DNA of 12,525 bases, from positions 1-12,525 of the forward strand of contig DDTL01000202.1 in the NCBI GenBank assembly GCA_002344345.1. The letters are read 5' to 3'. The stretch is from Saprospiraceae bacterium UBA2365. Its GTDB lineage: Bacteria; Bacteroidota; Bacteroidia; Chitinophagales; Saprospiraceae. Each line of letters starts with the position of its first letter. Within the stretch, counting starts at the first letter, position 1. This document shows, piece after piece, positions 1 to 8,143 of the stretch. The notes under the pieces are model-generated. The model was not told the origin of the DNA and searched no databases. It was given only the letters and a program-made list of their open reading frames with translations. Both the position numbers and the translations under genes were made by a program.

Positions 1-62
1 CATGACAGATCGGTGTACGCCATGTTAGATAGGGTGTCCGTCATATCAGATTGGTTGTACGC
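1..62. repeat. Degenerate ~21-bp tandem repeat, cut by the window edge
   Basis: Three head-to-tail units lie at 1-20, 21-41 and 42-62. Each begins CAT, has a central AGAT followed by a G-rich stretch, and ends TGTACGC or a close variant (the third contains CAGATTGGTTGTACGC). Unit 1 is one base shorter than the other two. The array probably continues to the left of the window. On the + strand frame 1 is open from base 1 to a stop at 139-141, and units 2 and 3 read as heptads (MLDRVSV, ISDWLYA). The one-base difference in unit 1 shifts this frame, so a translated repeat protein is doubtful. It could be the tail of a broken repetitive gene or an intergenic repeat. No similar unit was seen elsewhere in the window. 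Confidence 0.6.
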
Positions 63-175
63 ATTAGTATTTCAGGTCTATATTTTGGTGACCATTTTGA
101 ATTGTAGAAAAAGGGATGTAACACTGTTCTACCTAACCTGAACGAGCCGGAACCAAAGAGGAAAATGATTTAAGA

Positions 176-206
176 ACCCCGTTGGATATATATCCTACAA
201 CGGGGT
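176..206. repeat. Inverted repeat / hairpin, 9-bp perfect stem
   Basis: ACCCCGTTG at 176-184 pairs perfectly with CAACGGGGT at 198-206. The 13-base loop overlaps the palindrome GGATATATATCC (184-195). No T tract follows on either strand, so it does not look like a simple intrinsic terminator. It could be an RNA hairpin or a protein-binding palindrome. Confidence 0.4.
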
Positions 207-326
207 AAATATTCTGTAAGGCTTTAATTTTTCATCAACTTTCTTTAAAGTTCATACAAAAAATGAACGAATTCAATTTCTATGACACTAAATAACTTCA
301 AAGTTGTTTAAAAATCTGATTGGATA

Positions 327-372
327 CTGACTATAAAAAACATTGTTTATATCCATCCCGTTGTATAGTCAG
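327..372. repeat. Inverted repeat, 9-bp perfect arms
   Basis: CTGACTATA (327-335) is the exact reverse complement of TATAGTCAG (364-372), separated by 28 bases. A competing pair, AAATCTGA (312-319) with TCAGATTT (369-376), shares the right arm, so two alternative folds are possible. It lies just upstream of the terminator-like hairpin at 393-429. Whether it is transcribed cannot be told from sequence. Confidence 0.35.
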
Positions 373-392
373 ATTTATTCAATATTTTCTTT

Positions 393-429
393 TCAGCCTG
401 GGCATTCATTTGTTCAGGCTGATTTTTTT
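393..429 (+). terminator. Rho-independent terminator
   Basis: TCAGCCTG (393-400) pairs perfectly with CAGGCTGA (415-422) around a 14-base loop, followed directly by seven T residues (423-429). The T tract is on the + strand, so it would end a transcript coming from the left. No gene is visible immediately upstream in this window, so it may end a transcript that enters from outside or a small untranslated RNA made within 142-392. Confidence 0.6.
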
Positions 430-611
430 AGGTTGAAAAAATCAAAAACTATATATTTTACTTAAACAAACTGGAATAGAGTTCCTTTCCTTTACTTAGC
501 ACGGTCTCCATAAAGAAAAACCAAAAATCAGGACAACTTGTGTGTAACACTTTTCCTGTCACTCAATAAACTTTATGTAATTTCGTATTAACAATTGCAA
601 GCATTCGTATT

Positions 612-3600
612 TTGACAATTAAAAGATTATATATCACTTTTATCATTTATGCATTTGCCTGGCTGAATGTATCCATAGCTCAAATCCCGCTGTGGAACAA
701 TCACCGGCAAAAAGTATGTGTCGTCCAAAACGAAAAACTGGTGACTGACAGTTTGACCATCCTGCCATCGTCTATTCAAATATATACATCAACAGGCGAC
801 TCACTGTCACTGGACGAAATTTTAATCAAAGATAATTTCATTGTCCTTAAACCAGATCTTTTTAAAAAATTGAAAGGAGACACTTTAAGTGTGACTTTTC
901 AGGTCATCGGTCTTAACCTGGGTAAAAGCTATTTTAATCTGGATTCTTCACAACTGGCAGCTTCAGATGGCATTCTGAAACCCTGGACACCTGGCATCAG
1001 TGGTGCCGGCAACGGGATCATTGAATCAGGCGAATTGGATTATGATGGCAGTTTTTCGCGTGGTTTTTCGGTAGGCAACCGGCAAAGTCTGGTCATGAAT
1101 TCTGATTTCAATCTTCAGATGTCAGGAAAGATCAGTGAGGATATTGAGATTCAGGCGGTGATGTCTGATGCAAATATTCCGGTTCAGGCAGAAGGCAATA
1201 CCTACCAACTCAATGAATTTGACAAAGTGTTCATCCGACTAAAAATGAAACAGCATTTTCTGTCAGCCGGTGACCTGGAGATCAAAAATTCTCCCGGATA
1301 CTTTTCCAGATATCACAAAAAAAATAAAGGAATCGCATATACAGGTACATTTTCACCAAAGGAAAAAACAAACTGGAATAACGAATCAGGCTATGCCGTC
1401 ACCAAAGGAAAATTTGCCCGGTATCAACTGGAAGTTCAGGAAGGCAATCAGGGACCTTACAGGCTGCGCGGAAGCGGCAACGAACAATATCTCATCATCC
1501 TTTCAGGTACAGAAAAAATATATTACGATGGCATACTGCTCAAAAGAGGCAGAGACTTCGATTATTCCATCGATTACAATACGGCAGAACTGACATTTTC
1601 GGTCAACAAACTGATCACTGGAAACTCCCGCATCACCGTGGAATTTGAATATGTTGACCTGAGTTATTCAAGGTCAGTACAACACCTTTCCAGCAATTTA
1701 CAAACAACACGAGGCGGTATTTCTTTTCAGATGTTCAACGAAATGGACAGTAAAGCCGGTACTGCAGACAGCGAATTGGATTCCACCAGTTATTCGATCA
1801 TGCAAAACAGTGGCGATGACTCCGCAAAACTTGTACGAAACGGAATCGTCAGACAATCAGCAGTATCGCATACTCAGGATGAAGTTCTTTATAAAAAAGT
1901 TTTCGAACCGGTCATACAGGATTCCGTTTTAATATATTCAATGGATCAGGATAGTGCAAAATATACTGCATACTTTACTGATGTCGGCGAGGGACAGGGA
2001 TCTTATATCATTTCTGAGAAAACCACTGTAAATGGAAGGGTTTACTCCTGGGTTGGCCCGGGAAAAGGCAGGTATGAACCAGTGATCAGGCTGAAAGTTC
2101 CCGAACAAAAAATGCTTTTGAGTCTCGGTGGAAATTATCGTTTTACGCCCCGGCTGGAAGTTTTTTCAGAATTGAGTATGAGCAAACTTGACCTCAACCG
2201 GTTTTCATCTCTTGACAGTGAAGATGATTTTGGAATAGCTGGTTTTTTCAGAGCTGACTATCTGAAAAAATTTGCTGACAAGGGCAAAATTCAATCGGAC
2301 CAGCATTACCTCAAGGCAAATTTCCTTTATGAAGGGATCGATGAACATTTCAATCCGATCAATCCTTACCGCGAAGTTGAATTTTCAAGAAACTGGAATC
2401 TGGACCAGACCACCGAAAAAACACAGGAACACCTGGTGAGCAGTCTTTTTGAGCTAAAACTAAGTGGTTATACAGCATCTTATCAGTTTTCTTCCCTGGT
2501 AAAATCAGGCAATTTTAATGGTTACAGGCACCAGCCTTCTATTGGTTGGGTTAAAGGCAAATTTTTGGCAAAACTATATGGAGATTTTTTGTGGACCGAC
2601 GGAGTTTTGGAAACAAGCACTTTTTTCAAGCCATTTTTTGACGTCAGGTATAAGGGAAAAATGGCCCTGGGATTTACATTTAACAGAGAAAAAAATGTGA
2701 TCAAAGCCATTGATTCAGCGATTCCGGGAATCCGGAGTTTTGCCTTTGACAATTACAGATTATTCTGGGATATGAATAATAATGAAAAAAATCAGGTACA
2801 GTTCTTTGTCAGTTACAGGGAAGATTTTTTGCCAAAAGAGGCTCAGCTGGTCAAAAATCATTATGCTGTGGATGCCGGCCTGAAAGGATTTTGGAACAAG
2901 GGAGAAAAAATGCGTATTGATTACAACATCAACTATCGTCAGTTGAAAGTTATCGCAACGTCCGTCAATCCGGCCATCAAAACCACCGGAACCATGCTGG
3001 GCAATCTGACTCACCGATATACTTCTTCCAATGATTTGCTCATTTTGAATACCCGCGCTGAGATCATTTCCGGACAGGAACCCAAAGCAGAATATATTTT
3101 CATAGAGGTTACGAATGCGGGCCAGGGAAATTATATCTGGGTGGACAGCAACGGAGATGACATCAAACAAAAAGGCGAATTTGAACTATCACCTTTCGGC
3201 GACAATGCCAATTATATCAAGATTGCACAATATAATCATTCATTTATCCGGGTAAATACAACCATGTTGTATCATGATTTTCAACTGAATGCAGCAAAGT
3301 TTTTTAAGGATGGACAAAAAGGATTCGTTGCATCCCAACTAAAAAGACTTTCATTACTTGGAAATTTCCGTCTTGATCAAAAAATCAGGGAATCCAATGA
3401 CGGAGGATTTTCTGCGCCCTTTTATCTCAACCCGCAAGACAGCATTTTGGTTGGCTTTCACGCTACTTCCAACATCACTCTTTACTATAATAAGGCAAAT
3501 CAGGTCTATGACATCAGGATCGAATCCCGGTACAATCAGGCAAACGATGTCCAGATTGATGGTTTGGTTCGCTTAGCCGGACGAAGGGACAAAGTCGCTG

Positions 3601-4100
3601 TCCGGTATTCCGGGTTACAGAACATCGACCTGATCAGCAGTCTGAACAGCGGGTTCAATAACTATATGGCAGAATTATATCCCGTTAAGAATTATGCCAT
3701 TGATCAGTTCGAATTTGAACAGGAATTGAGATACAGGATCACGAAAGGCATCGCTGTGCAGGGAAAATACACTTTTCTCAGCAAAAAAAACCAAACTGGT
3801 AATTATGAGACTTTAGCCGGGCACAAATCGGAGCTTAAAATCAGCGTTCGGAATTTGAATCAATTCAATATCAGCGCCGGGTTGACCTATTCGAGGATGA
3901 ATTATTCAGGTCAGCCAGGCAACTCGATCGAATTGGCCATGATGGAAGGTCTGAAGGACGGCAATAACTATCAGTGGAACATCCAGGCTGGCAGAAGAAT
4001 GGGTAATAATGTTGAAATGAACATCATTTATTCAGGCAGAAAGACAGGGATCATCAAAACAGTTCACATTGCGAGTATTCAGGCAAAAGCGCGTTTTTGA
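612..4100 (+). CDS. Large predicted outer-membrane beta-barrel protein, function unknown
   Basis: The product is 1162 residues. The start is a TTG codon: it yields a good signal peptide (MTIKRL, then a hydrophobic run to about residue 22, probable cleavage at SIA-Q), and the first in-frame ATG comes only at about residue 162, inside conserved sequence. Residues 25-115 look like a soluble beta-rich domain. Residues 137-245 (GNGIIESGELDYDGSFSRG, then NIPVQAEGNTYQL and EFDKVFI) and 299-332 (GTEKIYYDG, LLKRGRDFDYSIDYNTAE) match blocks I recognise from uncharacterised large Bacteroidota envelope proteins. Most of the rest alternates polar and hydrophobic residues with many aromatics, as in barrel strands. 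Around residues 837-862 is an acidic loop, DSNGDD, resembling a calcium-binding EF-hand loop. The last residues, SIQAKARF, end in phenylalanine like an outer-membrane assembly signal. The barrel and location are inferred; the ligand or partner is unknown. A distant relation to SprA-like giant barrels is possible but unproved. The gene appears to be transcribed alone. Confidence 0.9.
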   Translation: MTIKRLYITFIIYAFAWLNVSIAQIPLWNNHRQKVCVVQNEKLVTDSLTILPSSIQIYTSTGDSLSLDEILIKDNFIVLKPDLFKKLKGDTLSVTFQVIGLNLGKSYFNLDSSQLAASDGILKPWTPGISGAGNGIIESGELDYDGSFSRGFSVGNRQSLVMNSDFNLQMSGKISEDIEIQAVMSDANIPVQAEGNTYQLNEFDKVFIRLKMKQHFLSAGDLEIKNSPGYFSRYHKKNKGIAYTGTFSPKEKTNWNNESGYAVTKGKFARYQLEVQEGNQGPYRLRGSGNEQYLIILSGTEKIYYDGILLKRGRDFDYSIDYNTAELTFSVNKLITGNSRITVEFEYVDLSYSRSVQHLSSNLQTTRGGISFQMFNEMDSKAGTADSELDSTSYSIMQNSGDDSAKLVRNGIVRQSAVSHTQDEVLYKKVFEPVIQDSVLIYSMDQDSAKYTAYFTDVGEGQGSYIISEKTTVNGRVYSWVGPGKGRYEPVIRLKVPEQKMLLSLGGNYRFTPRLEVFSELSMSKLDLNRFSSLDSEDDFGIAGFFRADYLKKFADKGKIQSDQHYLKANFLYEGIDEHFNPINPYREVEFSRNWNLDQTTEKTQEHLVSSLFELKLSGYTASYQFSSLVKSGNFNGYRHQPSIGWVKGKFLAKLYGDFLWTDGVLETSTFFKPFFDVRYKGKMALGFTFNREKNVIKAIDSAIPGIRSFAFDNYRLFWDMNNNEKNQVQFFVSYREDFLPKEAQLVKNHYAVDAGLKGFWNKGEKMRIDYNINYRQLKVIATSVNPAIKTTGTMLGNLTHRYTSSNDLLILNTRAEIISGQEPKAEYIFIEVTNAGQGNYIWVDSNGDDIKQKGEFELSPFGDNANYIKIAQYNHSFIRVNTTMLYHDFQLNAAKFFKDGQKGFVASQLKRLSLLGNFRLDQKIRESNDGGFSAPFYLNPQDSILVGFHATSNITLYYNKANQVYDIRIESRYNQANDVQIDGLVRLAGRRDKVAVRYSGLQNIDLISSLNSGFNNYMAELYPVKNYAIDQFEFEQELRYRITKGIAVQGKYTFLSKKNQTGNYETLAGHKSELKISVRNLNQFNISAGLTYSRMNYSGQPGNSIELAMMEGLKDGNNYQWNIQAGRRMGNNVEMNIIYSGRKTGIIKTVHIASIQAKARF

Positions 4101-4156
4101 ATGCCTAATTCGCTTGAAAATGATTCACATAGCTTCAGACATCGTTAAAAAACAGC

Positions 4157-4182
4157 AATTTTCAGGAAAATTTATTTTTTTT
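4157..4182 (+). terminator. Possible weak terminator after the barrel gene
   Basis: AATTTT (4157-4162) pairs with AAAATT (4167-4172) around CAGG, followed after one A by a run of eight T residues (4175-4182). The stem is short and made only of A-T pairs, so it may be inefficient. Its position 57 bases after the stop codon of the large barrel gene fits a terminator for that gene. Confidence 0.35.
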
Positions 4183-4427
4183 AGCAAAAGATTGGCAGTT
4201 TATTTTTAATCCCTTTAATATTGCAGCAATTTTACCAAAAAAGATCATTAAACAACTTCATATAATACGAGTTGAAAATCCAATATTTGTCAAACAAGAG
4301 ACAATTTCAACCTGATGCTTTAAGATTCCGGCAGTCAAACTTTTTTTCTGCCATTTTGTTAAGATTTTAATAATTTGAGGCATACATTCCACGCTTTAGA
4401 AGCGTTATAATAGCTTAAACTTATCAC
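4183..4427. other. Gene-free spacer upstream of the secreted protease gene
   Basis: This AT-rich stretch has no credible coding frame. It must contain the promoter and leader of the protease gene at 4428. I see TAATTTG at 4371-4377, one base short of a TAnnTTTG element, and a TATAAT at 4406-4411, but neither has a properly spaced upstream partner. No Shine-Dalgarno-like sequence precedes the ATG, which is common in Bacteroidota. Confidence 0.4.
4391..4405. promoter_or_regulatory. Perfect 6-bp inverted repeat, possible operator
   Basis: ACGCTT (4391-4396) and AAGCGT (4400-4405) form a perfect inverted repeat with a three-base centre. It abuts TATAAT (4406-4411) and lies 22 bases before the protease start codon. 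A 15-bp dyad at this position could be a repressor site or a 5'-UTR hairpin. A chance palindrome of this size is also plausible. Confidence 0.25.
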
Positions 4428-7400
4428 ATGAAGAGAATTGCATACTTATTTTTATTGGTTTTGTCAGTATTTTCATTGCATGGGCAAAACTTTTGGAGAC
4501 CAGTTTCTAACGCTGAAGTAATCCGTACCAGGAGTCTGACCCTGGAAACAATACCTGTTGCCTTCAAATCTTACACATTGGATGTCAGTGCGATGAAAGC
4601 CTATCTCGAACAAGCTCCTCTGGAATTTGCTCAAAGCGAGATCATTTTCCCCTTATTGATACCAATGCCGGATGGAACGATGGAAGAATTCAGGGTGTTC
4701 TATTCTCCGGTCATGGAATCCGGTCTGGCAGAAAGGTATCCTATGATCCGATCCTATAAAGGAGTCAGTATGTCTGACAAAAATCATAACATCCGTTTTG
4801 ACCTTGGACCTTTCGGGTTTCATGCTGCCATTTCAGCGGGTGAAAGTATCTATATAGATCCGGCTACTGAAGGCGATGATATCAACCACTTCGTATACTA
4901 TACAAGGGATTTCATTGAAGACATGAGTAAGTTCAATCTGAGCTGCGGTTTGACGACCGAAGATATTCTTCATGAAGATCTGCATGATCACGACCATGCA
5001 GAAAACCCCGGAAATACAGATCAAACCCTGGAGAGCAGGTCAGTAGCAGATGATAATATTGTGACATTACGTACATACCGCCTCGCACTTGCCTGTACCG
5101 GCGAATGGGGCAAAAGCAAAGGCAACTCGATTGAAAGTGCTTTGGCTGTAATGGTGACTGCTGTCAATAGGTTGAATCAGATTTATGAAAATGATTTTGC
5201 CATCCGTTTGCTGTTGGTCAATGAAAATGATCAGCTCATTAACCTTGATGCCGAAAATGATCCCTATCCTATCGCAAATATAGGTTATGAGTTACTGAAT
5301 ATCAATACAATGGTGATCAATAATAAGATAGGCAGCAACAAATATGATGTTGGACACGTATTCACAAGAAGTTGTACGGACGTTGGAGGTGTTGCCTACT
5401 TAAGCGCAGCCTGTTCCGGCAATAAGGGTGGTGGCGTCACATGTCACTATACGGACAACCTGACTTATGTGGTCACTCAGGTTTGGGCGCATGAAACCGG
5501 GCATCAATTCAGTGCTCAACATACGTTCAACAACTGTAATGGCAATGAATCTCCGGGTAACGCATACGAACCGGGTGGAGGAAATACGATCATGTCATAT
5601 TGCGGGCTTTGCGGATCAAACAATGTAAGTTCAACCTGTGTACCTAATTTCCACAGTACGACCGTTGAACAGGTACTTTCATTCATACAAACTGGCGGAG
5701 GAAGTACATGCGGAACTGAAATAATAACAGACAACAGTTTACCTGTAGCAGAGCTGAATTATACCAATGGCTTTTCTATTCCGATTTCAACACCTTTCAT
5801 TCTTGAAGGACACGGATTCGATCCTGATGGAGATGTGTTGACTTATTCTTGGGAGCAATTTAACCTTGGCCCTCAAAGTACGGTAGGTTCACCTACTGAC
5901 AACTCGCCCAGCTTTGCCACTCTTGAACCTGCCAGTGTTCCATACAGAGTATTTCCGGCTTTGAGTAAAATCATTAATAATCAATACAATAATTCAGAGG
6001 TTTTACCAACTTATTCAAGGGATTTGAATTTCAGATTTATCGTGCGGGACAATGCTACAGGTGGTGGCGGAGTAGACTGGAAAAATTTGTCTTTCAAAGC
6101 CACAGCAGAAGCTGGCCCATTTAAAATTTCCTATCCACAAGCTTTTACTACCTTTACCATAGGACAGGAAGTGGAACTTTTGTGGGATGTGGCAAATACT
6201 GACAGAGCACCGGTCAATTGTGCTTATGTCAACATCTGGCTTTCAGATGATGCAGGGTACAATTACCCCTATCTGCTTGCTTACCGGGTACCTAATAACG
6301 GATCAAAAAAAGTTTTTATGCCAAATGTAAAAACGAATCTGGGACGGATCAAAATTGAGGCTTATAATAATATATTCTTCACTATTTCAGACAACTATGT
6401 GAGACTCAATGAGCCCGCAACACCTACAGTTACCATGGATCTTGAACCCATTTTCGAAAAAGTCTGTATTCCGGCAACTGTCAACGTAAATATAGAAACC
6501 ACCAGCTTTAATGGATTTGACCAGCCACTCCATTTCGCTGTCGCGAGCGGATTACCTGAAAATGCCGTAGCTGTTTTTTCTCCTGTAACCATTCTTCCGG
6601 GTGAACCGACAACGTTGCAATTGATCCTTGATAAAAATGTCTTGCTGAAGGAAACGATTACGTTGGAGATCATCGCTTTTTCCGAAAATGGTGACACGAT
6701 CAGGAGATACATTGATCTTGATGTAACATCCATCGATTTTAGTGATTACGAAACAGTATTCCCTGTATCCGGTGCCAAAGGCATGAGCCAATTGATACAG
6801 TTCGAATGGATCAAACCGGCTTTTGCAGATAAATTCAATTTTTATCTGTCAACCAATCCTTCATTCCCGGCAGGAAGTACGATCGTCGCATCGAATATCA
6901 TCAACCATTATTATAAACCGAATGAAACCCTCCAAAAATCCACAGTTTACTATTGGAAGGTGGAAGGCATCAACGATTGCGGTACATTCCCTGCTTCTGA
7001 GATTCAGACTTTCTCTACCGAAGTCTTTAGCTGTAATACATATAGCTCTGTGGATGTACCATTGGATATCAGGTCTTTACAAACAACTACCGCCACGATC
7101 AATGTACCTCTTGAGTCAAGTATTGCTGATGTAAACATCCTGAATATCAGAGGGGAACACGGAAGATTTTACGACCTGGAAGCATCTCTGGCGGGTCCTG
7201 ACGGCACCAAAGTCTCTCTGTTCAAATCGAAGTGTTTTGCCCAGAATGCAGTAACATTCAAACTTGGTTTTGATGATGAATCACCTAATAAGTTTGCCTG
7301 TCCTCCACCTCAGGGATCAACCTTCTATCCTGAAGGAAAAATGGCAGATTTCAAAGGTAAAAGCGGCGCTGGACAATGGAAACTCGAAATTTATGACAAA

Positions 7401-8060
7401 GCATCTCCATGGGGTGGTGTACTCAGGGAATTCGTTATGGAGATCTGTGCCAATATCGTCATTGGAAATCCATATCTGGTTGTAAATGAACCCTATCTGG
7501 TGGCAATTGGCATACCTTGGGAACTTTCATCCAATCAGCTTAAAGCCCAGGATGATGACAGCGCGATTGAAGATATCACATATACATTATTAGACCTTCC
7601 TGCGCATGCTGACCTTTTGTTGAGAGGTAATAAACTGATCACTGGCAGCACATTTCTGGAATCTGACCTTAGAAATGGGGACCTTCAATTGATGTCATTC
7701 GGTGAACATGGCACTGAAGATAGCTTTTCATTTGTCATCACTGATGGTAAAGGTGGATGGCTTGACAAAACCATCTACAATTTCACGCATGACAGGTATG
7801 TTCAAACTGAGAATGTGCTGACAGATAAACAAGTCAGATTATTTCCCAACCCCACATCAGATGTTTTCAACGTCATCATCCTGAATGAAGGACCTTACCA
7901 CCTTGAATTATTTGATATGAACCACAGAAGGATCTTGCTGGAAAATATCACCGGTTATACAGAAAACAAAATCTATGTGAATCATTTAGCTCCCGGCATG
8001 TATTTATTGAGGGTGAGCGATTCAAAATCTTCTGCTTACCATAAACTGGTAAAAGAATAA
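4428..8060 (+). CDS. Secreted reprolysin-like zinc metalloprotease with P-domain and T9SS sorting domain
   Basis: The 1210-residue product should be exported and then secreted through the type IX system to the surface or medium. It has a signal peptide (MKRIAYLFLLVLSVFSLHG-QN) and a propeptide to about residue 205 with a His/Asp-rich stretch near 181-192. The metzincin catalytic domain spans about 210-430: zinc motif HETGHQFSAQHTF at 355-367 (H355, H359, H365, catalytic E356) and a Met-turn, IMSYCG, with Met389. After it come an Ig/PKD-like module (about 442-555), a beta-sandwich (562-660) and two further Ig/fibronectin-like modules (about 665-865). A proprotein-convertase P-like domain (about 886-1010), a cadherin-like repeat (about 1017-1110, ending TDGKGGW) and a type A sorting domain (1136-1210, FPNPTSDVF) complete the protein. 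Cys173-Gly174 in the propeptide could act as a cysteine switch (inference). All catalytic residues are present, so it should be active; the substrate is unknown. It appears to be a single-gene transcript ending at the terminator at 8076-8112. Confidence 0.95.
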   Translation: MKRIAYLFLLVLSVFSLHGQNFWRPVSNAEVIRTRSLTLETIPVAFKSYTLDVSAMKAYLEQAPLEFAQSEIIFPLLIPMPDGTMEEFRVFYSPVMESGLAERYPMIRSYKGVSMSDKNHNIRFDLGPFGFHAAISAGESIYIDPATEGDDINHFVYYTRDFIEDMSKFNLSCGLTTEDILHEDLHDHDHAENPGNTDQTLESRSVADDNIVTLRTYRLALACTGEWGKSKGNSIESALAVMVTAVNRLNQIYENDFAIRLLLVNENDQLINLDAENDPYPIANIGYELLNINTMVINNKIGSNKYDVGHVFTRSCTDVGGVAYLSAACSGNKGGGVTCHYTDNLTYVVTQVWAHETGHQFSAQHTFNNCNGNESPGNAYEPGGGNTIMSYCGLCGSNNVSSTCVPNFHSTTVEQVLSFIQTGGGSTCGTEIITDNSLPVAELNYTNGFSIPISTPFILEGHGFDPDGDVLTYSWEQFNLGPQSTVGSPTDNSPSFATLEPASVPYRVFPALSKIINNQYNNSEVLPTYSRDLNFRFIVRDNATGGGGVDWKNLSFKATAEAGPFKISYPQAFTTFTIGQEVELLWDVANTDRAPVNCAYVNIWLSDDAGYNYPYLLAYRVPNNGSKKVFMPNVKTNLGRIKIEAYNNIFFTISDNYVRLNEPATPTVTMDLEPIFEKVCIPATVNVNIETTSFNGFDQPLHFAVASGLPENAVAVFSPVTILPGEPTTLQLILDKNVLLKETITLEIIAFSENGDTIRRYIDLDVTSIDFSDYETVFPVSGAKGMSQLIQFEWIKPAFADKFNFYLSTNPSFPAGSTIVASNIINHYYKPNETLQKSTVYYWKVEGINDCGTFPASEIQTFSTEVFSCNTYSSVDVPLDIRSLQTTTATINVPLESSIADVNILNIRGEHGRFYDLEASLAGPDGTKVSLFKSKCFAQNAVTFKLGFDDESPNKFACPPPQGSTFYPEGKMADFKGKSGAGQWKLEIYDKASPWGGVLREFVMEICANIVIGNPYLVVNEPYLVAIGIPWELSSNQLKAQDDDSAIEDITYTLLDLPAHADLLLRGNKLITGSTFLESDLRNGDLQLMSFGEHGTEDSFSFVITDGKGGWLDKTIYNFTHDRYVQTENVLTDKQVRLFPNPTSDVFNVIILNEGPYHLELFDMNHRRILLENITGYTENKIYVNHLAPGMYLLRVSDSKSSAYHKLVKE

Positions 8061-8075
8061 ATAAGAAATCTCCTG

Positions 8076-8112
8076 AAAAAAAGGTTGACAATCAATTGTC
8101 AACCTTTTTTTT
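8076..8112. terminator. Bidirectional terminator between the protease gene and recO
   Basis: Seven A residues (8076-8082) and GGTTGACAA (8083-8091) pair with TTGTCAACC (8096-8104) and eight T residues (8105-8112) around a TCAA loop. The A and T tracts make it work in both directions, which suits its place between two convergent genes. It begins 16 bases after the protease stop codon and ends 32 bases from the recO stop codon. Confidence 0.88.
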
Positions 8113-8143
8113 ATTTTTAGACAAAATATCCGGATTCAACACA

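Larger units (their letters stand above)
142..611. other. Gene-free region with several inverted repeats
   Basis: No convincing coding frame is visible on either strand in these 470 bases. The stretch contains at least three separate perfect inverted repeats, listed individually (176-206, 327-372, 393-422), the last followed by a T tract. The right end must hold the promoter of the large gene starting at 612. A weak match to the Bacteroidota -7 element (TAATTTCG at 578-585, one mismatch to TAnnTTTG) lies about 27 bases before the start codon, but no TTG sits at the right distance upstream, so I do not call it a promoter. Confidence 0.5.

Noticed and set aside
1..62. CRISPR array at the left edge
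   Set aside because: The units are contiguous with no spacers between them and are too short and variable for CRISPR repeats.
2760..3170. 136-codon minus-strand ORF inside the large barrel gene
   Set aside because: It is antisense to well-patterned conserved barrel sequence, including the DSNGDD loop, and has no motif of its own; it is a shadow of the real gene.
6395..6733. 112-codon minus-strand ORF inside the protease gene
   Set aside because: It is antisense to the Ig-like modules of the protease and shows no domain or ribosome binding site.
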